Shown in pieces: positions 28,182 to 39,080 of a stretch of 64,000 bases of DNA. Numbering within the stretch: the stretch's first letter is position 1; the number at the start of each line of letters is the position of its first letter. The stretch spans positions 124,001 through 188,000 of the forward strand of contig NZ_MAGO01000003.1 in assembly GCF_001687335.1 (NCBI RefSeq). The letters run 5' to 3'. Both the position numbers and the translations under genes were made by a program. The stretch comes from Dissulfuribacter thermophilus. Its GTDB lineage: Bacteria; Desulfobacterota; Dissulfuribacteria; Dissulfuribacterales; Dissulfuribacteraceae. The notes under the pieces were generated by a model, which was given only the letters and a program-made list of their open reading frames with translations, was not told where the DNA came from and did no database searches.

Positions 28182-29108
28182 GTGATTTTTATAGGACCCG
28201 ATTTAAGTAATCCACACTCACATTTTAGAACTAATATTATAGATTCCATTGGCAACGGTCATGACCTTATTATTGATCTTTATAATGTAAAGAATAGTGA
28301 AGAAATTTATTCTAGAATCCTAGAACATACACAAAAATATAATGAAGAAATCGTTATATATAATGCATACGAAGATGAGAATTTCTTCATTTATTTCAAA
28401 CAACGATTTCCTAAATTAAAATTAATTACCATATTTTCTGATGATGAATGGAGACATTCAAATTATGATCGTTATTTAGCATTATATTCAGATATTTTTA
28501 CTATTGCCGTTAAAAAAAATATTAGCGCATACCACTCCTATGGACTTTCAAATGTATATTATATGCAATGGGCCTGTAATCCTAAAAAATATTATCCGAT
28601 TCCAGGCCTAGAGAAAAAATACAGTGTCACTTTTATAGGCGCTGCTTACGGCAAACGTGTAGAGTATATACGCTATCTCCTAAAAAATAATATTGATATA
28701 AAAATATTTGGACCAAAATGGAATCATTACATAGGTTTTTCTAAACATTGGGGAGGTATATTGTCTCATGATAAGATGCTCGAAATTATTAGTCAAAGCA
28801 AAATTAATTTGAATTTTCTTTGGACAAGCCGTGATCCCAACCGATCAACTATAAAGGGAAGGACTCTGGAACTTGCTGCATGCAAGGGATTTCAACTTTC
28901 TAACTATACAGAAGAGTTTAAAAACTATGGTTTCATTGAAGGGAATCATATTGCAATTTTTAATAATAAAAAAGACTTGTTAGAAAAAATAAATTTTTAT
29001 CTTACTCACGACGATGAACGAGAAACAATTGCTCAGAGAGCATATAATCATGTACTGAAGAATCATACATGGCAGCATCGCTTTGATGGATTATTTAATT
29101 TTTTTTAA
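28182..29108 (+). CDS. CgeB-like glycosyltransferase
   Basis: A 308-residue protein resembling the CgeB/DUF3880 plus Glyco_trans_1_2 family. It has VTFIGAAYGKRVEYIRYL, then NLNFLWTSRD and a C-terminal RTLELAACKGFQLSNYTEEF block with the E-x7-E-like motif of GT-B retaining transferases. The GTG start has little ribosome site. The acceptor and donor cannot be named. Confidence 0.7.
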   Translation: MIFIGPDLSNPHSHFRTNIIDSIGNGHDLIIDLYNVKNSEEIYSRILEHTQKYNEEIVIYNAYEDENFFIYFKQRFPKLKLITIFSDDEWRHSNYDRYLALYSDIFTIAVKKNISAYHSYGLSNVYYMQWACNPKKYYPIPGLEKKYSVTFIGAAYGKRVEYIRYLLKNNIDIKIFGPKWNHYIGFSKHWGGILSHDKMLEIISQSKINLNFLWTSRDPNRSTIKGRTLELAACKGFQLSNYTEEFKNYGFIEGNHIAIFNNKKDLLEKINFYLTHDDERETIAQRAYNHVLKNHTWQHRFDGLFNFF

Positions 29109-29739
29109 AAAGGATCAAGTTTCTAGACATGGCGTTGACCGAAAATTTAAAATATACGTCATTGCTCCTCAACATGTAATCCATAATATCAATATCAATG
29201 ATAATAGACTTGATATTCAACTTATTACTCCTGATTACAATTGGATCGATTCTTTAGATGAAATAGATGGAGTAATTTATCTAACTAGAGATTCTACATT
29301 GAATAATGAAACGCTTTATATGATGGCGTGGGGATTGATTATGGATAATTCTGATATCATCGTGTCAAATTTCTATATAAACTCAGGTAGTGATCGTTAT
29401 TGGATCCGCTTTAAGGACCTAATAATAGAAAAAAATAGACGACTACTGCGTCTATTGCCAAGCGAGTGTTTTTTATTTGCTGGCAAATATGTTAAACAAC
29501 ATGGTTTGCAATTTTGTGACAATTTAGATCGACTTAAAATATCTTATATTGAATATCCATCTTTTTGGATTAATCTTCCATATTATTACGCTCGTAGATT
29601 GCGTTTTCATTTTGCCAATCATGGAGCAGCAGTAGAAAATTTTATAAAGCAATTAAAAAATAAAAGAATTTTAAAAGCTATATCCATGGGAATTGATAAA
29701 ATATGGCAGTCATATCAATTAAAACGAACTGCTTCTTGA
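29083..29739 (+). CDS. Hypothetical protein in the glycan island
   Basis: A 218-residue protein I cannot place with confidence. The centre (RLLRLLPSECFLFAGKYVKQHGLQFCDNL) recalls the second half of some GT2 transferases, but no DxD motif or nucleotide-binding N-terminus is visible, so it could be the C-terminal remnant of one. The ATG used overlaps the previous gene by 26 bases; the first ~20 residues may not be translated. Base composition is AT-rich like the neighbours. Confidence 0.5.
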   Translation: MMDYLIFFKKDQVSRHGVDRKFKIYVIAPQHVIHNININDNRLDIQLITPDYNWIDSLDEIDGVIYLTRDSTLNNETLYMMAWGLIMDNSDIIVSNFYINSGSDRYWIRFKDLIIEKNRRLLRLLPSECFLFAGKYVKQHGLQFCDNLDRLKISYIEYPSFWINLPYYYARRLRFHFANHGAAVENFIKQLKNKRILKAISMGIDKIWQSYQLKRTAS

Positions 29740-30360
29740 TCTAATTAAAATATTTTTTATTTGCTTTTCGTGGAAATTTTATGAAATTCTTTAACTGCAA
29801 ACTAAAAAAACTGTACGCTAAATACTTAAAACGTGATTACAAGAAAAAAGCATATTATGAGTATATTAAAGCCGTAGGAGAAAAACTTCGTACTAACTAT
29901 CCATTGCAAAGGAATTCCCTTGTGGTCGATGTAGGTGGATATCCTGGAGATTTTACAGAGGCAATAATAAAAAAATTTGATTGCTGGGTTGAAGTATTTG
30001 AACCTATAGAACAATATGCAGAAAATATCAGAAGACGTTTTCATGATAATAAAAAAGTAAAAGTAATTCAGGCTGGACTTGGAGGGACGGAAAAAAAGAC
30101 ATCTATAAGTACTATGGGATCGGCATCCAGTTTATTTCTTTTAAAACCACATAATTCCGTAGAACATATTAAGATACTTTCCATTATAGATTATCTTAAA
30201 TCAATAAATCGACCAGAAATAGATTTAATGAAAATTAATATTGAAGGCGGTGAATATGAATTATTCAATGCACTTTTAAATTATCCAGATTTGATTTGCA
30301 AAATTAGATTTTTACAAATTCAATTTCATGATTTTATTTCTGACGCACAAAAAATGAAAA

Positions 30361-30368
30361 GTAATATT
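30361..30368. repeat. Target-site duplication of the IS21 element, left copy
   Basis: GTAATATT immediately precedes the element's TGT end and is repeated at 32561-32568 right after its ACA end. Confidence 0.85.
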
Positions 30369-30471
30369 TGTCAATGGCCCTTTAAAAGTGTACCAGAAAT
30401 GGCCTCGAAAAGTGTACCACCTTTGGTAGTCGAGTTGGTACCTATCCTTCAAATGATAGGAGGAAGGTACC

Positions 30472-32474
<2,003 letters not shown>

Positions 32475-32560
32475 ACGTGAATAATTTCTATGTCAATAAT
32501 AATAAAGGTGGTACACTTTTCAGTTTCCAAAAATGGTACACTTTTAGGCGTCCATTAACA

Positions 32561-32568
32561 GTAATATT
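32561..32568. repeat. Target-site duplication of the IS21 element, right copy
   Basis: GTAATATT directly follows the element; it matches 30361-30368 exactly. Confidence 0.85.
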
Positions 32569-32673
32569 CAAAGACGGCTTTCAAAGACTCACAAATTAAT
32601 GTAGAATTTTCCATTTATTTGGGAAAGTTGGGAGAAAATAGACTGACCAAATCACTCTTTTGAGAATGATCGC

Positions 32674-33696
32674 ATGGTTGATTTGATTCATATAGGTGAT
32701 TATAAAACGGGTACTAGTTGGTGGCAGACTAAAATCTTACCGATTCATCAAGAGATATATTATCTAGATGATCCCTCTAAGCATCCAGATGTGGTTCACC
32801 TCATGCATCTCCTTATAGATTCAAGAGATCTAGATTTTGATGAAGTTTATTTGCGAGAAAAATTTAGCCAAATCTTAAGTAAAATTAACCTCACCAACCA
32901 AAAAGTAGTAATTTGTCGAGAAGCTTTGTCTGGATCATTTCCCACTGGAGATAATGCTGCAAGAATAGCTTATAGACTGAAGGCTGTCTTTGGTAGTACC
33001 AAAATATTGATTGTAATTCGAGAGCAGTTTTCTATGTTAAAATCCATATATAGTCAATACATTAAAATGGGGGGAACTCTATCATTCAATGATTTTGTTT
33101 ACGATCCAATTGTCTCTCCTGGCCTAATTGAAAGATTAAAATACCACAAAATTATACAAAAATATATTGAACTATTCGACAACCATAATGTAATGATTGG
33201 ATTATTCGAAGATTTTAGATTAGACAATATAGGCTTTGCAAATAAAGTATTTGATTTTATTGGATGTAATAAAATTAATCAAGAATGTGCAGAGTTAGTT
33301 AAAGTCAATCGTTCATTAACGAAAATTGGCCTTGAAATTCAACGTATTATTAATCATTTTTTACGAAATCATTATAATCCAAGAAAATCTTTTTTTCCAC
33401 TGTCAAAAATAATTACTTATCTCCTGCCTTCAAAACTTAAACAGCGAATTTTAAAATCGGTCCAAAATAGATTAATCTATTCAAAAGAAGTTTCTAATCA
33501 AATATTATTACAATATGCAATTGATTTTGCGATAACAGTATATATTTCAAAACTGTGTGAATATTTTCAATTTGGTCCAAAACTAACTGTGCCTACTGAT
33601 ATAAAAAGAAGGCTAAGTGATGAATTCGCGGGATCAAATAGAATTTTATTAACAAAATATGGCCTTCCAGTTGACAAATTCGGATGGGTACTATGA
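32674..33696 (+). CDS. Sulfotransferase-like protein
   Basis: A 340-residue protein with the PAPS-binding 5'-phosphosulfate loop signature of sulfotransferases near the N-terminus (HIGDYKTGTSWWQTKIL) and the 3'-phosphate region (KILIVIREQFSMLKSIYSQYI). The C-terminal half is less familiar. A glycan or lipid is the likely acceptor given the neighbours, but this is inference. It begins 27 bases after the remains of the FkbM gene and overlaps the next gene by 13 bases. Confidence 0.7.
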   Translation: MVDLIHIGDYKTGTSWWQTKILPIHQEIYYLDDPSKHPDVVHLMHLLIDSRDLDFDEVYLREKFSQILSKINLTNQKVVICREALSGSFPTGDNAARIAYRLKAVFGSTKILIVIREQFSMLKSIYSQYIKMGGTLSFNDFVYDPIVSPGLIERLKYHKIIQKYIELFDNHNVMIGLFEDFRLDNIGFANKVFDFIGCNKINQECAELVKVNRSLTKIGLEIQRIINHFLRNHYNPRKSFFPLSKIITYLLPSKLKQRILKSVQNRLIYSKEVSNQILLQYAIDFAITVYISKLCEYFQFGPKLTVPTDIKRRLSDEFAGSNRILLTKYGLPVDKFGWVL

Positions 33697-34805
33697 AACA
33701 AATAGCCTTTACTGTACCTAAGCCCTTTCAAAATAACCGGCTTTTTGATATTGATGCAGCTCGAGATAGGTCTTTAGAACGATTTGTCCTCCTAAAAAAA
33801 ATTTTAGAATCACATGGACTTAGGTGCACTACTTTTGATGCATGCTCAATAACAGCCATAGATATCTTAGTAATTTTAGATATTCATCTTCACTTACGGC
33901 AGATATTTAAAGCAATTAAATACAATCCTTCCATAAAGCTTATCTATATAGCTACAGAGCCACCTTTAATTTACTGTCTTCATGATAACAACATTCTTGG
34001 AGCAATGCCATTTGACCGAGTTTTATATTGGAATGATGATTATGTAAAACAATACGCAATTGGCGTTAAATGCAATATTGGACAACCAATAATTTCTCAA
34101 AATACTATTCCTAACATCCCCTTTAATAAAAAAAAATTTTTAGTTGCAATTTATTCGAACAAACTCATTAAACATAAAATGGGATTATACGAGGAACGAC
34201 TAACAGCATTCGATTTTTTTTATCACAAACCCGAAGAATTCGACCTCTACGGTAGAGGCTGGGAGAATTCAAAACGTCCCTCAGTATTGGCATCATACAA
34301 AGGTAAATGTATATGCAAAAAAGACGTTTTAAAAAATTATAAATTTGCTCTGTGTTATGAAAATTCTCGTTATCCCTATTACATAACAGAAAAAATATTT
34401 GATTGCTTCGCAGCTGGAACCGTTCCTATATATTTGGGAGCGCCTAATATTCAAAACTTTATTCCAAAATCATGTTTCATTGATCTGCGTGATTTTAAAG
34501 ACTATGATGAACTCTATCATTATCTAATATCAATGAAGGAATCAGTTTATAATTCATATCTTCAAGCTGTAAAAGATTTTATCCAATCTCCTATCTACCA
34601 TCAATTTACATCACAGGGTTTTGCTGAACTGGTTTCAAATCAGATTTTTACATTACTAAATGAACCCAAACACAGTCGTTCTCTTTCTTATTATTTACAT
34701 GCTTTTTCAAAAATTGTACTGAGCAATCCGGTATTATTTTTGAAGAATTTTCGTAGCTGTAGACAGTTCCTCATTGATTTAATTATCTCATGGAAAAGTA
34801 TATGA
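33684..34805 (+). CDS. Glycosyltransferase family 10 (fucosyltransferase-like)
   Basis: A 373-residue protein whose C-terminal half contains the GT10 signature: FALCYENSRYPYYITEKIFDCFAAGTVPIYLGAPNI. In GT10 this block binds GDP-fucose; the family makes alpha-1,3/1,4-fucosyl linkages, as in Helicobacter Lewis antigens. The N-terminal acceptor-binding half is divergent, so the donor could be another GDP sugar. No GDP-fucose synthesis genes are in the window. Confidence 0.8.
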   Translation: MGTMKQIAFTVPKPFQNNRLFDIDAARDRSLERFVLLKKILESHGLRCTTFDACSITAIDILVILDIHLHLRQIFKAIKYNPSIKLIYIATEPPLIYCLHDNNILGAMPFDRVLYWNDDYVKQYAIGVKCNIGQPIISQNTIPNIPFNKKKFLVAIYSNKLIKHKMGLYEERLTAFDFFYHKPEEFDLYGRGWENSKRPSVLASYKGKCICKKDVLKNYKFALCYENSRYPYYITEKIFDCFAAGTVPIYLGAPNIQNFIPKSCFIDLRDFKDYDELYHYLISMKESVYNSYLQAVKDFIQSPIYHQFTSQGFAELVSNQIFTLLNEPKHSRSLSYYLHAFSKIVLSNPVLFLKNFRSCRQFLIDLIISWKSI

Positions 34806-35782
34806 AACAATGTTCCAGTCCTATTAGTGTAGTAATGTCTGTCTTTAATGGACAACGTTATCTCAGAGAAGCAATTGACAGCATACTAGACCAGAGTTTC
34901 GCTGACTTTGAATTCATAATTATTGATGATGGATCAACAGATAACACTTCTAAAATAATTTTAAGCTACACTGATCCTCGTATTCGTTTTATTAAACAGA
35001 AAAATATGGGATTAGCAGCTGCTCTCAATAGAGGTATCAAACTATCGAATGGCAAGTATATTGCCCGCATGGACGCAGATGATATAAGTTTACCTTGTCG
35101 CCTTGAGAAACAATATCAATTCATGGAAGAAAATCAACACATTTTAGCACTCGGATCTGCAGTAGAACTCATAGATATGAACGGCACTCATATCTGTTAT
35201 GCATCCAAAAGCACATCATATTCAGAATTAAAACGACAGCTACCTTCTACTCCATTTGTGCACCCTACGGTTATGTTTCGCAGGCAGGTATTCTTTCAGG
35301 CTGGAGGATACCCAGAATCATTCAAGTGGGGCGGAGAAGATACTGTTTTATTCAACAAAATGGCCCAAATGGGTCAAATATCCAATTTATCAGAACCACT
35401 GCTAAAATATAGAATAAGTCCTTATGCCTCCACACGCTATACTGTAAAATATCGTAATATGCTTGAGAAACTAACTATCAAGGCTGCAAATGGACTACCG
35501 ATATCAAAAGATGAGTTTGAACAACTGAAGGATGCGAACAAAAAATTATCACTAAAGACTAAATGGTATATTTATCATTTAGAACTTTCCATGAAGTATT
35601 TATGGTACAGCCGAAAGCCCAAATTGGCTCGTTCACACCTATTAAAGGCATTGCATTTTAATAAATGTAGTTTAAGTGCTTTGACGCTACTATGCCTTAG
35701 TTTTTTGCCACCTAACTATGCACAATCAATATGTAAAACTATGTATAATTTTTTTCAAAAAATTTATTCTTTTAATCGCTAG
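34802..35782 (+). CDS. Family 2 glycosyltransferase
   Basis: A GT2 enzyme of about 326 residues: PISVVMSVFNGQRYLREAIDSIL, FIIIDDGSTDNT and the metal-binding DxD in IARMDADD. The C-terminal region continues with basic helices. I prefer the ATG at 34802 (ATGA overlap with the GT10 stop, GGAA ahead) to 34790. It is the last gene of the plus-strand glycan run. Confidence 0.85.
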   Translation: MKQCSSPISVVMSVFNGQRYLREAIDSILDQSFADFEFIIIDDGSTDNTSKIILSYTDPRIRFIKQKNMGLAAALNRGIKLSNGKYIARMDADDISLPCRLEKQYQFMEENQHILALGSAVELIDMNGTHICYASKSTSYSELKRQLPSTPFVHPTVMFRRQVFFQAGGYPESFKWGGEDTVLFNKMAQMGQISNLSEPLLKYRISPYASTRYTVKYRNMLEKLTIKAANGLPISKDEFEQLKDANKKLSLKTKWYIYHLELSMKYLWYSRKPKLARSHLLKALHFNKCSLSALTLLCLSFLPPNYAQSICKTMYNFFQKIYSFNR

Positions 35783-35811
35783 CAAATTATATGAATAATA
35801 TATATTAAATC

Positions 35812-36723
35812 TTAAAGCTTAATCAGCTTCTTATAATAATTACCAATTTTAATAAGAATTTTTTCAGGCATCAAACTGAGAATGAGACAAAATAATGTAT
35901 AGAAGCTAGTTTTATATTTTAATGAATTATATAAATCTCGTCGAGCATCTTTTATTTGTACCATATATAAGTAATATTGGCCCCAGTACCGATAAGCCTC
36001 TGCCATAATTATTTTTTCTTTTCCAGCATATAGATCAGGAGCTCGCTTAAATGCCTTTTCAATTATATTAAAATAATCTGATCGCATTTGTTTAAGTGAT
36101 TGCCTAGTTGAATAACTCCTATCACGTTTGTAGACTATCACCAAAGGTTCGGGGATTTCAACTAATTTTGACACCTCTTTTAATCTTATCCAAAGATCTT
36201 GATCTTCTCTAGTTCTCAAAGATTCGTCAAAACCACCAACCTTATCCAAAAAAGATTTTCTACAAACTGTTGATGACGTACACTGTAAGGGATTTGGCCA
36301 AAATATAGTATGCCATTTATTACGACTAGGAGAATAATAATTCCGTATTACTTCGTTTCCTCTATTGTCTCTCAATATAGCCCAAGTAAATATTAGACCT
36401 ATTTTTTCATCCTTTTTAAATTGATCAATTACCTTTTTTAAATAGCCGGGTCGCCATTCGTCATCTGCATCCAAAAATGCAATAAACTCCCCCTTGGCCA
36501 TAGTAATCCCTAAATTACGTGCAGCAGCAGGGCCCGCATTTTTCTGAAAAAAATATCGAACAGAAGAGGAAGGGCTTGACCTCACAATCTTCTCTGTGTC
36601 GTCAGTTGAACCATCGTCAACTATTATTATTTCTAGAGGCACTTCCACTTGTTTCAAAGCAGAATAAATAGCCCTATTTATTATAGAGCCGTTATTATAT
36701 GTTGGAATAATAACGCTCACCAT
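35812..36723 (-). CDS. Family 2 glycosyltransferase
   Basis: A 303-residue GT2 enzyme: MVSVIIPTYNNGSIINRAIYSAL, IIIVDDGSTDDTE, and the DxD in FLDADDEWRPGY. It converges on the plus-strand GT2 gene with 29 bases between the stops and no obvious terminator. It belongs to the minus-strand block with the GT4, the DPM-like GT2 and STT3. Confidence 0.85.
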   Translation of the reverse strand: MVSVIIPTYNNGSIINRAIYSALKQVEVPLEIIIVDDGSTDDTEKIVRSSPSSSVRYFFQKNAGPAAARNLGITMAKGEFIAFLDADDEWRPGYLKKVIDQFKKDEKIGLIFTWAILRDNRGNEVIRNYYSPSRNKWHTIFWPNPLQCTSSTVCRKSFLDKVGGFDESLRTREDQDLWIRLKEVSKLVEIPEPLVIVYKRDRSYSTRQSLKQMRSDYFNIIEKAFKRAPDLYAGKEKIIMAEAYRYWGQYYLYMVQIKDARRDLYNSLKYKTSFYTLFCLILSLMPEKILIKIGNYYKKLIKL

Positions 36724-36859
36724 TATGAAATACCTTATTGAATAGCCTTATTCATTTTAAAATCACTGGTAGCCAACTATTTTTTTACACAAGGTTCTTT
36801 TCTGCATGGAGGCTAAAAACAAAAATATATAAGTTTATCCCAAAATGTCTTTTTCAAAA

Positions 36860-38041
36860 TTAATCGCAATTTATTATGGTCTTAGCATATATATTTTTGT
36901 ACTGCCGAGCTGTATTTTCCCATGTCAGTCCCCATTTAATCATCATATTTCTTCCTCGTGCCCCAAAAATCATAAGTTTTTTGGGATCATTCAATATAGC
37001 CTTTAAAGTATCTACAAGTCCTTTCACGTCTCCCGGTTTAAATAGCCATCCATTCACTCCATCTAAAACCAATTCATTGGTACCTTCAATGTCTGTAGCA
37101 ATAACTGGTAGTCCTGCTGCCATTGCCTCTAGCACCACACTTGGTCTGCCTTCTGAGTAGCTGGGTAAAACCAAGCAATGTGATTGAGCCATACATCTTG
37201 GAATACGATCCGGTTCCACTGATCCTAGAAATGTAACTCTATCATTCACTTTATTATCCAAACAAACCATCTCCAATTTTTCGCGCTCTGGCCCATCACC
37301 TACTATTGTGATTTCCCAGTTATCAATATTTTTTAATCTACAAAAGGCTTTGATAAGTAAATCCACCCCTTTAACAGGAATTAACGATCCAACATATAAA
37401 AATTTTATCGATTGTCCTAAGGTTTCAAAAGTGGGATTAACGGAAAAAAAATCCTCACTCACGCCATTTGGGATGAAACATATTTTCTCTGAATATTGTG
37501 GGAAATGGACCTTTAATCTATTGGAAATTGTTTGACTGACCCCAACGATAACAGATGAATCCAAGAGCGTTTTTTTCTGAATGTATCTATACAATTCGTT
37601 TCCTTTGGCGAGATTAAAATCTGAACCATGTATTGTGGTAATAATCGGCCGTCGTTTAAATAAGGAAGTCAGGGAAGCTAAAAATCCTGAAATAGACCAA
37701 TGAGCATGGATTATGTCATGTGAATTAGATAACTTGAGAATGTTAAACCACATAGAAACTAAAAAGGTAGGCAGAAGAAAATACATCACGCGATTTTTTC
37801 TTAACGCCTGAGGGACACCTCCTGGTCTTTGTGCCAATAGTTGCAATTTTTTTGGAGCATAACGGCATCGGACTACTTTTATATCTTCAGGCCAAGCTGA
37901 TTTTAAAATACCATCTGGGGTAAGAACCGTACAGGAAACATCTCTTGTTTTTTCTAGTTCCCGTACCAATCGCAGAATAAAAGGTCCTGCAGTATCTTTT
38001 GAATGGGAGGGAAACGATGTGGTTATATGGAGAACTTTCAC
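36860..38041 (-). CDS. Family 4 glycosyltransferase
   Basis: A 393-residue GT-B transferase. The N-terminal half opens with KVLHITTSFPSHSKDTAGPFI; the C-terminal half has LYVGSLIPVKGVDLLIKAF, VGDGPEREKLE and the E-x7-E motif in SEGRPSVVLEAMAAGLPVIATD, typical of GT4. It lies 4 bases after the DPM-like gene and probably adds a sugar to the lipid-linked glycan. Confidence 0.87.
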   Translation of the reverse strand: MKVLHITTSFPSHSKDTAGPFILRLVRELEKTRDVSCTVLTPDGILKSAWPEDIKVVRCRYAPKKLQLLAQRPGGVPQALRKNRVMYFLLPTFLVSMWFNILKLSNSHDIIHAHWSISGFLASLTSLFKRRPIITTIHGSDFNLAKGNELYRYIQKKTLLDSSVIVGVSQTISNRLKVHFPQYSEKICFIPNGVSEDFFSVNPTFETLGQSIKFLYVGSLIPVKGVDLLIKAFCRLKNIDNWEITIVGDGPEREKLEMVCLDNKVNDRVTFLGSVEPDRIPRCMAQSHCLVLPSYSEGRPSVVLEAMAAGLPVIATDIEGTNELVLDGVNGWLFKPGDVKGLVDTLKAILNDPKKLMIFGARGRNMMIKWGLTWENTARQYKNIYAKTIINCD

Positions 38042-38045
38042 TTTC

Positions 38046-38993
38046 TCATTTCAACTCTTTATTGTAATCCATGTCGAACCACATGGCAAAAAAGAGTGAC
38101 TGAAGGCCTGAGATGAAAAGAAAGGCTGCAAACAAGGCACTCGTTTCATTCACTGGCCCCACCATTAACCTATGACCTATTAGATACAAGCCAAACAAAA
38201 AACCAGAAGGTGTGAGAGTCAAGCCCATAAGATAGAAGAAAACCAATGGATGAAAATCCTGCACAACATATTTAAAAAAAAGTCTTCTGAAAAAGCCTCT
38301 CAACAACAAAACAGGGATGGTAAATAATACTTTTCTTAGTTTAATACCTGATTTTTCACCAATATTGTAAACAGGGCGAACAGGTACATCACGCACCCTC
38401 ATATTAAGTTCATTTAATCGAATTAATATGTCATTTGGCATCCCATAACGCTTATAAATTTTATCTAAGTCCAGAAGCTCTAGGGCTTCAAGGGATATTG
38501 CAGTATATCCTGTTTGAGAGTCAGCAATGTGCCAATAACCTGATGCGATTTTAGTCAAAAGAGAAAGAAAAGAATTGCCCAAGTATCTGTATTTTGGCAT
38601 TACTTTCCAGGCTTCACCATGAAACAGCCTATTCCCCTTAGTATAATCTGCCTCGCCTCTAGCAACTGGCCTCACAATATTGGGAAGATCCGCCGGATCC
38701 ATCTGTGCATCTCCAGCCATTACTGCGGTAACATCTATCTTTTTTCCTCTGGCCCATTTATATCCTGTTACAATGGCTCCACCAACTCCTTGATTTTCTT
38801 GATGTTCAATTAATGTGATCTTTGGATTCGTGCTTTGGTATCTTTTTACTATTTCCTTAGTATTATCTCTGCTACAATCATCTACCACAATAATGTGGTC
38901 AACAAATTCGGGCATTGTCTCAATTACTTTACCTATAAGTGCAGATTCATTATATGCAGGAATAACAACCGCTATGCTCTTACCTTCAAACAC
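38046..38993 (-). CDS. Dolichyl-phosphate mannose synthase-like family 2 glycosyltransferase
   Basis: A 315-residue GT2 of the DPM1/DPG synthase type: IAVVIPAYNESALIGKVIETMP, VVDDCSRDNT and the DxD-like MAGDAQMDP. Two C-terminal hydrophobic segments (~245-310) anchor it in the membrane. Such enzymes charge a polyprenyl phosphate with a hexose. Its position just downstream of STT3 suggests it supplies a lipid-linked sugar to that glycosylation route. Confidence 0.85.
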   Translation of the reverse strand: MFEGKSIAVVIPAYNESALIGKVIETMPEFVDHIIVVDDCSRDNTKEIVKRYQSTNPKITLIEHQENQGVGGAIVTGYKWARGKKIDVTAVMAGDAQMDPADLPNIVRPVARGEADYTKGNRLFHGEAWKVMPKYRYLGNSFLSLLTKIASGYWHIADSQTGYTAISLEALELLDLDKIYKRYGMPNDILIRLNELNMRVRDVPVRPVYNIGEKSGIKLRKVLFTIPVLLLRGFFRRLFFKYVVQDFHPLVFFYLMGLTLTPSGFLFGLYLIGHRLMVGPVNETSALFAAFLFISGLQSLFFAMWFDMDYNKELK

Positions 38994-39080
38994 GGATCTA
39001 CCTCATGAATTGCTAATCTAATTTTTTATTTTTTTGGTATTCAACATCTTTTTTCTAGCAAACAAGAATCCTATTGTCTT

